Assembly: GCF_014651055.1 (NCBI RefSeq)
Contig: NZ_BMWD01000022.1
Coordinates: 62,001 to 126,000 of the forward strand
Direction of reading: 5' to 3'
From: Streptomyces fructofermentans
GTDB lineage: Bacteria > Actinomycetota > Actinomycetes > Streptomycetales > Streptomycetaceae
DNA length: 64,000 nt
The notes below the pieces were generated by a model that searched no databases, was not told the origin of the DNA, and saw only the letters and a list, made by a program, of their open reading frames with translations. Both the position numbers and the translations under genes were made by a program. This document shows, in pieces, positions 41,537 to 50,565 of the stretch (positions are counted from its first letter, which is position 1; each line of letters opens with the position of its first letter).

Positions 41537-42122
41537 GTCAATTCTCCTTCGGGGCAGTGCTCGGAGCCCGCACTTTGCTTGCTCCGTGTCGCCACGATGA
41601 TCGCCCCGCCCGGAAAATTACCGGAAATACACAGGAGTCTCGGGCGGAAAAACCACCGCTCGGACACCTGAAGTTCTGGGAACCACAACTGCAACTGAGA
41701 TCGACAGTAGCATGGCGCAGCCTTCCGCCGCGTGTGATGAATTCCGCTCGGCCAGCCGGAAGAGATACCGTCATCGCGCCTTCTTCCTTATTCTCATTTC
41801 GCCGTCATAGATATTGGCCGCCCCTGACCGGAGCATTGCCGTACGCCGGTACCGCGCCCACCGCACCCCGACCAAGCCCTGCACGAGCCGCTGCCCGGTC
41901 GGGCCATGAGGCGCCGCAGCCTTCGCACTCCTCTCGTGCGAGCCGCTCCCCCGGCGCCGCACGAGGGGGACCCATGGGGGTTGCGCGCGTACTGCTGCCG
42001 TCGGCGCGGATGCTCGCCCGGGTCCGCATCGGGGCGGGTGGACCGCTGCTCGGGGCCGCACCGCTGCGGTGCCTCGGCCTCGGGCTGTTCCTGGTCCGGC
42101 CCCGTCGGCGGCACGCCGTCCG
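41537..42122. other. Cold-shock leader/promoter region and decayed DNA
   Basis: From 41537 to about 41800 the sequence is A+T-rich for this genome and probably holds the csp promoter and leader. From about 41800 on it is G+C-rich, with patches of coding-like bias in changing frames leading into the pseudogene. No intact gene is seen. Confidence 0.45.
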
Positions 42123-42799
42123 GCCTGGGGCGAGGAGGCCGTCGGGGTCGGCACCGACGGCCTCCGGTGGTCCGACGGCGTCAGGCCCTCGTTCCACCCC
42201 GACATCCTTCCGCTGCGCGTCGCACTGCTCACCGACCTCGCCCGGTCCCGCCTGGGGGCCGGCGATCTGCGGCGCGCCCGGGAGACTGCCGATCCGGCCG
42301 TGTCCGTGTGCCGCGAACTGGTCCGGCGGCGCCCCGACACCGGTGAGCCCCTGCTCGTCCCGGCCCTGGAGAGCCGTACATCCGTGGACGGGCGCCGGCG
42401 TACCTCACCGGAGCCGGCCTCGGGCCCCGCCGGGCCCTCGGACGCCCCTGCGGTGACGGGGGCGCCCGATCGGCGGACGCTCGACGACCTGCGCGAACTG
42501 GAGTCGCCGTACACCCGGTTCGCCGAGCACGACCCCGTGGTTCATGAGCCGCACCCAGCGGAAAGCCAGGTCGACGCCGAGAGGTCGGACCGAACCGTGG
42601 CCCTGGCCCGGGAGTCCGTGGGACTCACCCGCCTGTTCACCGAGTCCGATCCGACGCGCTGTGCGTCACCGCCTTCGCCCGGGTCCGCGAGCTGGCCCCG
42701 GAGGAGGTCGGACGCGCCTGGCGGACGGCGACGACGGAGCCGTTCCCGTCGTTCGTCTACCCCGGGCCCTCGTCCCGACGCCGGCCCGGGGCCGGGTGA
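42123..42799 (+). pseudogene. Decayed TPR-like helical-repeat gene
   Basis: Coding-quality fragments are visible but not joined. One frame gives AWGEEAVGVGTDGLRWSD and LTDLARSRLGAGDLRRARETADPAVSVCRELV, helical pairs like the TPR repeats of Streptomyces regulatory proteins. Later RTVALARESVGLTRLFTESDP follows in the same frame. The ending LCVTAFARVRELAPEEVGRAWRTA is in another frame and stops at TGA 42797-42799. No plausible start or full domain remains. Confidence 0.5.
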
Positions 42800-42809
42800 C
42801 GGCGGCGGG

Positions 42810-43427
42810 TCAGGGCCGGCGCGCCCGGTACAGGTCCCGGATCAGCGCGATCTCGGCGCCGTGGTGCAGCACTTCCTGGTTGACCCACCACACGATGTCG
42901 ACGAACGGGTCCTCGGCGTCACTCCCGTACGGGTAGGTGGAGTGGCCCACGGTGTCGAGGGCCGCCTCGTCGGCGCTCAGCAGTGCCTTCCGCCACGCGG
43001 CGGCGTCCGCCTCGAAGGCGGCCACCGCGGTCGCGGCGTCGCCGCTCACCGGGTGCCCTTCGCGCGTCGCCCGGCGCTCGCCGACGGTGTGGTCGGCCCG
43101 GAGGGAGAGCATCTCCCCGAGGTGGCTCAGCCGCCAGGCGATGGTGGTGAAGGGCGGCGGAAACGGGTGGGGATGGCTCGCCGCGTCGCGTCCCCAGTCG
43201 CCCGTGCCGGTGAGGAGTGTCGCGCGCGCCCCGGGGCCGTCGGTACGCCGGCGGACGGACCAGCAGTCGGGGACCGGCTCCCAGAGGTACTCGTCGTCGG
43301 TCATCGGACCGACGGGGGTCTCCGACCCGTCCCCGCTGTCCATGACCGGTCCCGCCATGCGGCCGGTCAGCCGCTCGCAGGCGAAGTCGTACTGCTCCAG
43401 CAACGGCACGAGCCGGGGTGGGATCAC
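42810..43427 (-). CDS. DinB-family protein
   Basis: 205 residues of the DinB/MDMPI four-helix metalloenzyme class. Likely metal ligands are His in FTTIAWRLSHLGEML and in WWVNQEVLHHGAEIALIRDLYR. The central DEYLWEPVPDCWSVR segment is typical. These proteins act as thiol-dependent (often mycothiol) transferases; the substrate is unknown. The GTG start at 43427 has GGAG six bases upstream, better than longer in-frame starts. Confidence 0.85.
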   Translation of the reverse strand: MIPPRLVPLLEQYDFACERLTGRMAGPVMDSGDGSETPVGPMTDDEYLWEPVPDCWSVRRRTDGPGARATLLTGTGDWGRDAASHPHPFPPPFTTIAWRLSHLGEMLSLRADHTVGERRATREGHPVSGDAATAVAAFEADAAAWRKALLSADEAALDTVGHSTYPYGSDAEDPFVDIVWWVNQEVLHHGAEIALIRDLYRARRP

Positions 43428-43535
43428 TGAGTGCTCCAGGAGTCGGCGGCCCTGCGCTCGGAGCCGAGTGACCGGTCTGCTGGCGGGAGAGCCTGGCACA
43501 GCCCGCACCGCGTCCGCATCCGATATTGCCTGCCG

Positions 43536-43904
43536 TCAGCGCCGTCCGGCCGCTGCGATCAGGCGCTCGAACGTGTCGTCGAGCACAGCGCGGCGTTCCT
43601 TCCTGTACTCCGGAGTGGGTTCCAGGGCGTCGATGCCCCGCTCCCACGCGGCCAGATACGTCGTCCGCCACCGCCGGACGGCGTCGGGCGGTGGCAGCGT
43701 GACCCCCACCCATCCCTGCGCGTCGAGCGTGAGCAGCAGTTCCAGGTTGCAGGGGACCGCGACTCCCCAGTACTCGTCCGGTTCGAGGCGCACCGGGTCG
43801 CCCGACACCGCCTTCTCCACCTCGGTCACCAACCGGTCGACCAGCTCGGCCAGATGGTCCGCCGCCGTGTCGCTGTCGAAGTGTCCGCTGCCCCACGAAC
43901 CCAT
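43536..43904 (-). CDS. DUF4259 protein
   Basis: 122 residues beginning MGSWGSGHFDSDTAADHLAELVDRLV, the diagnostic N-terminus of DUF4259. A helical part ending ERLIAAAGRR follows. Function unknown; similar proteins often sit near toxin or immunity genes, but none is seen here. A strong GGAGGG precedes ATG 43904. Confidence 0.82.
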   Translation of the reverse strand: MGSWGSGHFDSDTAADHLAELVDRLVTEVEKAVSGDPVRLEPDEYWGVAVPCNLELLLTLDAQGWVGVTLPPPDAVRRWRTTYLAAWERGIDALEPTPEYRKERRAVLDDTFERLIAAAGRR

Positions 43905-44127
43905 GTCCGTTCCCTCCGTGCCGTGCTGCCGATACGTCCGACATCACACCACCGGCCACTGACAACGCGCGGCCGTGGTCCGGAGGGAGGCGCCGGGGCA
44001 CCGCTCTGCGGGCCGTGGCGTGTGCCGGCCACGACCCGCAGGAGTGCTGGCGTGCCGCCTCCTCGGCGAAGGCGACGAGGGCGACGGGGTGACGCGGGCG
44101 ACCGGTCACGGCGCCCGACCGGGAGCG

Positions 44128-45576
44128 TCAGGGTTGCAGGGGCATCGTCCAGCAGTTGGAGGTGGCGGTCCGGCCGGAGAGGCGGTCGGTGATCCAGGAG
44201 ATGGCGTCGCCCTGGTCGGTGAGGAGCGGCACCAGGTGGTTGGTGAGCAGGCCGTCGCCGAGGTTGGGCAGAACGACGGCCTCGTACGTGATGTTGGCGC
44301 CCTTGCGGCACCAGTCGACGGCGAGTTGGCGTGCCTGCGCGTGCGGAACGATGTCGTCCTGGACGCCGGTGGCCAGGCGAACGGGGCTGGCCGGCTTGAG
44401 GGTTCCGATCCGCTGGGCGTCGAGCGTCTCCCTGAGCGCCGGTTCGCTCTCCAAGAGGTCGCTGACGGATTCACCCCCGTTGGTCCACGCCGTGCTCTTC
44501 TTGAACGCGTATCCGAAGATCGCGTCGCCGACACACATCGTGGACAGGTCGCTGAGGGCCGCTCTGCCCGCCGCGTTGAGGTGGGTGTCGGCGATGTCCC
44601 GCAGGTCGGGGTCGGCCTGCAGGAAGCCGTTGAGCGACCAGCCGAGGGCGCCGGCCAGGGCACTGCCGTCGATGCCCTCGACGACGTCCGTCAGGTTGGC
44701 GGGCGGTGCGCCGGAGTACGTACCGGAGAGCTGGATGTCCGGGGCGTAGGACGGCTGGAGTTCGGCGGCGGCCGCGCTCGCCCCGCCGCCCTGGCTGTAG
44801 CCGAACAGGCCGACCCGTGACGCGGAGGTGATCGACGCCGACGGCAGGGCGCGTGCCGCACGGACGGCGTCGAGCAGCGCGCGGGCGCCGTCGAGGCGGT
44901 TGACGTACGTGTGGAGCCGGTCGGTCGCGCCGAGCCCCACGTAGTCGGTGACGACCACGGCGGTGCCCGAGGCCAGCAGGCGGTAGATGGCGATGTCCTC
45001 GTAACCGACCGACACCGTCTCGCCGTTGAGGGTGATGGGGTTCTGCAGGGCCATGGAGGCGGCGCACTGGTCGCCCTGCCCCATGGTGCCGGGGGCCAGG
45101 GCGACCAGTGGTCGCGGCCCGCCGCCCTTCCAGGCGGCCGTCGGCTCGATGTAGGCGCCGGTGACCGCGACGGGCCGGCCGGTGGAGTCGGTGGACTTGT
45201 ACATCAGGCGGGTCGCGGTGCCGGGCAGTGGGCCGTCGACGCTGGGCAGGCTGAGGGCCAGCGGCAGCGGGGCCGTGCGGACGAGCGCCCCGTCGGCGGC
45301 GGGCAGCGAGGTGGGAGGCGTGTAGAAGGCGGGGATGGTCACGCCTCGGGAGACCACGTCCGCGGAGGCGGTCGCGGGCGTCGCGGAGAGCGCCTGAACG
45401 CTCAGACACGCGAGGGCCGCAAGGGCCGTCGCGAGGAGGCGGCCACGGGCTGTGGTGAGGCGACGGCCACGGGCCGATGGCGCGGGCTCGTGCCGGGCGG
45501 GCTGCCCGGTTCCTGTCGGGCCGGGGCTCCCGGCGGCTGCGGGGTGGGGTCGGCCGGTGTCGTGGGGTCGTTCCAT
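44128..45576 (-). CDS. Secreted lipase/esterase, LIP family
   Basis: A 482-residue alpha/beta-hydrolase with a long basic N-region and hydrophobic signal core (LLATALAALACLSVQALSATPATASA). The oxyanion and nucleophile block GLFGYSQGGGASAAAAEL carries the catalytic Ser. The VQDDIVPH block gives Asp, and the C-terminal LTNHLVPLL block gives a candidate His. This matches the secretory lipase family of actinobacteria and fungi. ATG 45576 has GGGAG upstream. It is divergent from a TetR regulator, with a strong dyad between them, so expression is probably controlled by that repressor. Confidence 0.9.
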   Translation of the reverse strand: MERPHDTGRPHPAAAGSPGPTGTGQPARHEPAPSARGRRLTTARGRLLATALAALACLSVQALSATPATASADVVSRGVTIPAFYTPPTSLPAADGALVRTAPLPLALSLPSVDGPLPGTATRLMYKSTDSTGRPVAVTGAYIEPTAAWKGGGPRPLVALAPGTMGQGDQCAASMALQNPITLNGETVSVGYEDIAIYRLLASGTAVVVTDYVGLGATDRLHTYVNRLDGARALLDAVRAARALPSASITSASRVGLFGYSQGGGASAAAAELQPSYAPDIQLSGTYSGAPPANLTDVVEGIDGSALAGALGWSLNGFLQADPDLRDIADTHLNAAGRAALSDLSTMCVGDAIFGYAFKKSTAWTNGGESVSDLLESEPALRETLDAQRIGTLKPASPVRLATGVQDDIVPHAQARQLAVDWCRKGANITYEAVVLPNLGDGLLTNHLVPLLTDQGDAISWITDRLSGRTATSNCWTMPLQP

Positions 45577-46082
45577 GCGGCTCACTCCCTGCGTATGAGG
45601 AGAGGGGTGGGGGGCGGTGCATGGCGGCATGGCACGGCGTGCCGCCGGCTCGGTTCAGGGGTGCGGGCGGTGCGGGGCGGCAAGAGGCCTCCTGCCGGTT
45701 CGGCGCACGGCAAGGCCGTTGCCGCCGTGGGGAGTCGGGGATGCGGCGGGGTGCGCTCCGCCGCCCCGGGGACGGACGGCTCGAAGGGCCGCCCGTGGCC
45801 CTCCGCCCGTGCACCCGGTCGCCGGCGGGGCATGGCAGGGCGCCCGCCGGTCACGCGTTCGTCGGCTGCCTGCGGAGCCCGATGCTCGTGGCTGCGGCTC
45901 CGCTGCTCTGCCGTGAGTACAGCTCCGACCTGCGAACTCGTCATGCGAGCTGAGGAGTTACCGACCGGTCACATCAGGAGAGTAGAGGCGCGTGTCACTC
46001 AGTGACAAGATGTCTGCAAGTGCCATTTCCAGCGGCTCGTTATGCTGTCGGCGATCCGACATACAGGGGCGGTGGAGCAACG
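45577..46082. other. Divergent promoter region of lipase and TetR genes
   Basis: This 506-bp region holds the TetR-type dyad at 45993-46007 and G+C-rich hairpins such as GGCGGCA...TGCCGCC (45623-45646). No gene is supported. Confidence 0.45.
45993..46007. promoter_or_regulatory. TetR-type operator
   Basis: TGTCACT-C-AGTGACA is a perfect 7-1-7 dyad, 76 bases before the TetR start. Its symmetry and size fit autoregulation by the TetR protein. Confidence 0.65.
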
Positions 46083-46730
46083 GTGCGCGATGCGGCACCC
46101 GTAGACCATGCAACGGCGACCGGACCGGGCAGACCGTCACTCGGCGAACGGCGCAGAGCCGCCCTCCGCCTGGACATCGCCCGAGAGGCAGTCCGCCTGT
46201 TCACCTCGCAGGGCGTCACCGCCACCACCGGTGACCAGATAGCCCAGGCGGTCGGCATCTCGACGCGCACGCTGTGGCGCCACTTCCCCACGAAGGAGAG
46301 CTGCGTACGTCCGCTGCTCACCGCGGGGTTGGACGCGGCCACCGATGAACTCCTGCGGCGCTGGCCGCCGGACAGCGCGCTGCTGGACTTCCTGACGGCC
46401 ACGTGCCGGCACGGCGGGCTGCCGTCGGCCGATCCCGCGGTGCTGGATCTGATCCGCATGACGCACACGGAGCCCGCCCTGCGCGCCGTCTGGCTCCAGG
46501 CGCACGACGACGCGCTGTCGGTCCTCGCCGAACTCCTCGCCCGGCGCTCCGGAAGGAGCCCCGGCGACCTGCGGGTGAGAGTCCACGCGGCAACGGTCAA
46601 CGGTGCGCTGCGGGCGGCCGCCGAGGACTTCGCACTCCGCTTCTCCGACGACGCGGACGCCTCGGACGACGAACTCGCCGCGTGCGTCCACGCCGCTCTC
46701 CGGGCGGCCTCGGAGGGCCTGCCCTACTGA
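46083..46730 (+). CDS. TetR-family transcriptional regulator
   Basis: 215 residues. The N-terminal helix-turn-helix is FTSQGVTATTGDQIAQAVGISTRTLWRHFPTKE, followed by an Ala/Leu-rich ligand-binding domain. The HTH ending LWRHFPTKESCV is characteristic. Its ligand is unknown; the divergent secreted lipase is the likely target. GTG 46083 follows GGTGGAG with good spacing; the frame is open further upstream across the operator, arguing for this shorter start. Confidence 0.92.
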   Translation: MRDAAPVDHATATGPGRPSLGERRRAALRLDIAREAVRLFTSQGVTATTGDQIAQAVGISTRTLWRHFPTKESCVRPLLTAGLDAATDELLRRWPPDSALLDFLTATCRHGGLPSADPAVLDLIRMTHTEPALRAVWLQAHDDALSVLAELLARRSGRSPGDLRVRVHAATVNGALRAAAEDFALRFSDDADASDDELAACVHAALRAASEGLPY

Positions 46731-46848
46731 CCCCGAACCGGCCCGGGCCGTTCTCCTGGCGTGGCATGAACTCGCGCCCCGGCGGGCCTTCCTCCGCCAC
46801 GCGTGAAATCGCTGTCCGGCCACCGGAGCACGATGGTAGACATCCGGC

Positions 46849-47646
46849 GTGGAAAAGAATCTTGAGTTCCCTGACCTGATACGCCTGATCGATGAACGGT
46901 CGACCGCCTTCCGCGCCACGGTCGCCGCCGCGCCGAGCCTCGACGCACAGGTGCCGACCTGCCCCGGGTGGACACTGTTCGACCTGGTGAAGCACCTGGG
47001 TGGGGGAGACCGCTTCTGGGCCGCGATCGTCGGCGCCGGACCCGCCGACGCTCCCCCGGCGGAGGCGGCCGCCGCGCGTGCCGCTCTGGAGGTGCCGCAG
47101 GAGCGTGAGGCCCTGCTGGCCTGGCTGGCCACGTCGACGCAGCTCCTGCTGACCGCCCTGCGCGAGGGAGGACCGGACGCCGACTGCTGGGCGTGGTGGA
47201 GTGGTCTGCAGACGCCGCGGACCTCCGGTGGAGTCGCCCGGCACCGGGCCCAGGAGACCGCGGTGCACACCTACGACGCCCAGCTCGCCGCGGGCGCCCC
47301 GCAGCCGCTGCCGGCCGAGGTCGCCCTCGACGGTGTCGAGGAGTTCCTGTTCACCTGCGTCGCGGCGGCCAGCGCATGGCCGCACAAGCCCACGACCTTC
47401 GACTTCCACGCCGCCGAGGGTCCCTCCTGGCGCCTCACTGTCGACGGCGACGGCGCACGCTCCACCCGCATCCCCGCGCCCGCGGACACGGCCGGCGTGG
47501 ACTTGGACGCAGCCGGCGCCTCCGTCCATGGCACCGCCAGTGAGTTGGTCCTCTACCTGTACGACCGCATCCCGGCCGACTCCTTGCGCGTCGACGGAGA
47601 CGCAGGGCTGCTCGACCTGCTCCGCGCGTGGGAGCCGGAGTCGTAG
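46849..47646 (+). CDS. Maleylpyruvate isomerase-family mycothiol-dependent protein
   Basis: 265 residues. The N-terminal MDMPI/DinB helical bundle holds VPTCPGWTLFDLVKHLGGGDRFW, with a metal His. ARHRAQETAVHTYDAQLA supplies further His/Glu ligands. A C-terminal sterol-carrier-like beta domain follows (WRLTVDGDGARSTRIPAP...ASELVLYLYDR). The family uses mycothiol, the actinobacterial thiol, for isomerase or transferase reactions; substrate unknown. GTG start at 46849. Confidence 0.9.
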   Translation: MEKNLEFPDLIRLIDERSTAFRATVAAAPSLDAQVPTCPGWTLFDLVKHLGGGDRFWAAIVGAGPADAPPAEAAAARAALEVPQEREALLAWLATSTQLLLTALREGGPDADCWAWWSGLQTPRTSGGVARHRAQETAVHTYDAQLAAGAPQPLPAEVALDGVEEFLFTCVAAASAWPHKPTTFDFHAAEGPSWRLTVDGDGARSTRIPAPADTAGVDLDAAGASVHGTASELVLYLYDRIPADSLRVDGDAGLLDLLRAWEPES

Positions 47647-47931
47647 GACGCACCGGTGGCGGGCGGCCGCGGCTCGATCCGGTAGGACAGGGCTCCTCGC
47701 CGGGTTCGTGAGTCGCGGCACCGGACTCGAACCCGCGAGGCGGCCTCAGGGCGTCACCGGGTTCCGTGTCGTGGCCGCGCGCAGACCGGCCGAAAGTCGC
47801 GGCCCGGGCCGCCGCTGAACCGGGCCGCGCTTCCATGCTTGCCAGGGGCGATCACGTCGCCGTACATTCCCTCCACCCGGCTTGTCCGGCCGCTTCGTCT
47901 ATCCCCTTTGAGCACATGAGGAGCGCCCGGT

Positions 47932-48573
47932 ATGACGGGTGTAATGGCGGTCGCCGGCGGCACCGCATCCGGCAAGTCCACTCTTGCCCGAGCCCTGTCG
48001 CTGCAGTGTCCCGAGAGCATGGCCCTCGTCCATCTGGACGACTACTACGTGCCCGCGCACGACCCCCTGAGGGGTGTGTGGACGGTCAGCGCCGACGGGC
48101 ACCCCGTCCTCGACTGGAACCATCCGGGGTCCATCGACCAGACAGCGGTGTCCCACGCCATCGACGCGGCGCTGCTGCGCCCCGACGTGCAGCTGGTGGT
48201 GGTCGAGGGCCTGTTCGCGCTGTCACTGCCGTCCGTGGTCCGGCGGGCGGCGTGGCGGGTGTACGTCGACACCCCCGACGACATTCGACTGGCCCGCAAG
48301 ATCCTCCGGAAGATCGAGGTGCAGCGGCAGGACCCCGGGCTGTCCCTGCGCAACTACCTGCAGACCGGCAGGGATCACCACACGGCCCATGTCGCGCCCT
48401 CGCGGGCGGCGGCCGATCTGGTCGTGGACGGAACCGCGAGCGAGGCGGAGATGCTGGCGGCCGTCATGCCGCTGATCGGACCGGCCCTCGCACCGCCGCC
48501 CGCGGCGCCCTCGCGGGCACGGGGGGTGTGCGGTGTGACCCGTACCCCCGGGGTCCCGGTGTTCGCGTTGTGA
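47932..48573 (+). CDS. Uridine kinase-like P-loop kinase
   Basis: 213 residues. Walker A is GGTASGKST at 9-17, followed by HLDDYYVP with the base/Asp motif and WNHPGSID. VVVEGLFAL is the Walker B-like block, and DIRLARKILRKIEVQRQ is the lid. It would phosphorylate uridine/cytidine in pyrimidine salvage or a related small alcohol. The last 25 residues (APSRARGVCGVTRTPG...) look like an extension outside the fold. GAGGAG lies nine bases before ATG 47932. Confidence 0.88.
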   Translation: MTGVMAVAGGTASGKSTLARALSLQCPESMALVHLDDYYVPAHDPLRGVWTVSADGHPVLDWNHPGSIDQTAVSHAIDAALLRPDVQLVVVEGLFALSLPSVVRRAAWRVYVDTPDDIRLARKILRKIEVQRQDPGLSLRNYLQTGRDHHTAHVAPSRAAADLVVDGTASEAEMLAAVMPLIGPALAPPPAAPSRARGVCGVTRTPGVPVFAL

Positions 48574-48586
48574 CGTGCCCCGGGGG

Positions 48587-48612
48587 CACCGGGCCCTGTG
48601 TGGGGCCCGGTG
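48587..48612. terminator. Bidirectional terminator between uridine kinase and MFS genes
   Basis: CACCGGGCCC-tgtgtg-GGGCCCGGTG is a perfect 10-bp stem, 13 bases after the kinase stop and 52 before the convergent MFS stop. Confidence 0.75.
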
Positions 48613-48664
48613 GCCAGGCCGTGGGGGCAGGGCGCGCACGGACACGGTCGGCGACCGGCGGGCC

Positions 48665-50287
48665 TCAGGCTCCCGGTCCGCTCGGCCTCCCGGTGGCGGC
48701 ACGGGCGGAGTCCTCGGTGCCGTAGCGCCGCAGGAGTTCCCGCTCGGCGTCCCGGTGCGGGAACATGAGGAAGATCAGCAGCGCGCCCAGGGCGATCGCG
48801 ACCAGGCCGACGGTGTACGCGCCGTCGTCGCCGTGGAGGAACGACTTGCGTGCTGCCGCGACGATCTGGTCGGCGTAGCGGGGGTGCTGCTGGGCGACCT
48901 GCGCGGCGGAGGCGAACGACTTCGTCAGCTCGCTCTGGACCTGGTTCGACACGTCCTTGCTCTCGGGGGAGGCGGCGATCGCCGCGCTGAAGGCCGAGGC
49001 GTAGCCGGCGGTGAGGAGCAGGCCCATGACGGACTGCATGACGGCCCCGCCGAGGTCGCGTTGCAGGTCGGCGGTGCCCGACGCCATGCCGACCCGCCGT
49101 ACGGGCACCGATCCGGTCAGCGAGTGGGATGAGGGCGTGCCCGCGAAACCGGCGCCGACACCGATGAGCACGTAGGCGAAGCCGACCTGCCAGTAGCCGC
49201 TGTCCTCGCCCCAGAACAGCAGCATCCACCCGAAGGCGAGGAAGAGGAACGCGTAACCGATCAGCAGGGTCGCGCGGGCTCCGTGTCTCTCGACCAGCTT
49301 CGCGGACCGTGGTGCCACGAGCACCATCATCACGACGAGCGGGAGGATGGCGGCGCCGGCTTCGACGGGGCTGTACTCGAGCACGTTCTGCAGGTACTGC
49401 TGGCTGACGAACGCCGACCCCATCATGGAGCCCCACACGATGATTCCCGCGCATGCGGCGACCCAGAACGTGCGCCGGGCGGCGATGTGGAGGTCGTACA
49501 GCGGGTTCGGCGCCCGGCGCTGACGCCAGAAGAAGGCCGCTCCGGCGGCCAGGGCGATCACGGCGAGGCCGACGACCAGTGACCCCTGGCCGGGCACAGC
49601 GGCGAAATTGATCGCCAGCACCAGTCCCGCGACCAGGAAGACGGAGAGGGTGCCGCCCAGGTTGTCCACCGGCTCGGCCGACTCGTTGGCGTGCGCGGGG
49701 ACGAACAGCGATGCCATGACCAGGGCGACCGCGGCAAGGGGCAGGGTGATCAGGAACACCGACCCCCAGTAGAAGCTTTCGAGCAGGGCGCCCGCGATCA
49801 CCGGTCCGAGCATGGAGATGCCGCCGCCCAGGGCCGACCACAGCGCGATCGCCTTCGTCCGCGCCGGCCCCGCCCACAGGGCGGTGATCAGCGCCAGGGT
49901 GGTCGGGTAGGCCATGCCGGCCGAGAGCCCGCCGAGGATCCGGGCCGCCACGAGGACGGTGTCCGTCGGCGCGTACGCGGCGAGCAGGCAGGCGGGGACG
50001 GACAGGGCGACGCCCAGGAGCAGGAGCAGCTTGCGGCCGTGACGGTCGCCGACCGCACCCAGATAGAGCACCGACGCGGCCAGGCCGAGGGAGTACCCCA
50101 CGGCGATCAGGTTCAGCGCGGTCTGCGAGGAGTCGAAGGCCTTCCCGATGGCGGGCAGTGCCACGTTGGCCACCGACAGGTTCAGGTTGGCCACGGCGGC
50201 GACGATGATCAGGGACGCCAGGACGAGCGACGCCCGCGCCGGGGCCTCGCGCGGAACGTCGATGCGAGGCGCGCCGGTTTTCGACAT
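48665..50287 (-). CDS. MFS drug-efflux transporter, DHA2 (14-helix) type
   Basis: 540 residues with about 14 membrane helices. Motif A is LGAVGDRHGRKLLLL and the helix 5 motif C-like block is LGPVIAGALLE. The proteins of this family export drugs or metabolites with protons. An extended soluble loop near the C-terminus (SPESKDVSNQVQSELTKSFASAAQVAQQHPRY) sits between the last two helices and is likely extracellular. GGAGG precedes ATG 50287. No regulator is adjacent. Confidence 0.92.
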   Translation of the reverse strand: MSKTGAPRIDVPREAPARASLVLASLIIVAAVANLNLSVANVALPAIGKAFDSSQTALNLIAVGYSLGLAASVLYLGAVGDRHGRKLLLLLGVALSVPACLLAAYAPTDTVLVAARILGGLSAGMAYPTTLALITALWAGPARTKAIALWSALGGGISMLGPVIAGALLESFYWGSVFLITLPLAAVALVMASLFVPAHANESAEPVDNLGGTLSVFLVAGLVLAINFAAVPGQGSLVVGLAVIALAAGAAFFWRQRRAPNPLYDLHIAARRTFWVAACAGIIVWGSMMGSAFVSQQYLQNVLEYSPVEAGAAILPLVVMMVLVAPRSAKLVERHGARATLLIGYAFLFLAFGWMLLFWGEDSGYWQVGFAYVLIGVGAGFAGTPSSHSLTGSVPVRRVGMASGTADLQRDLGGAVMQSVMGLLLTAGYASAFSAAIAASPESKDVSNQVQSELTKSFASAAQVAQQHPRYADQIVAAARKSFLHGDDGAYTVGLVAIALGALLIFLMFPHRDAERELLRRYGTEDSARAATGRPSGPGA

Positions 50288-50565
50288 GGAACCTCCGGGG
50301 CGAAGTTTGGGCTTCGCGAGAGTCTTGCCTGATCCGCCGTTGCGCACATCGCCCCATTGGGATGACACGCCCACCGTCACCGACGTGGTCCGCGCCCCGC
50401 CGTGGCGGCGACCTGGGCGTCGAGTGAGCACGGACGGTCCCCGGTACTCGTGATCCTCATCGCTGCTTCGGTGCTGCAACCCCATCACCCGTCCGGGCGT
50501 CGTAGCGGGCACGGCGTGTCCGACACCGCCGAGGCGGCTCCGGTCCGCGCGGCACTCTGAACGGG

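Noticed and set aside
43536..43904. Part of a toxin-antitoxin pair with the DinB protein
   Set aside because: DUF4259 and DinB families are not known as such a pair, and the genes have separate signals.
47715..47790. tRNA-like stretch on the minus strand (GGGTTCGAGTCC followed by GGTGCCGC)
   Set aside because: The T-loop-like motif and a partial acceptor match exist, but the T-stem does not pair and no anticodon stem can be drawn.
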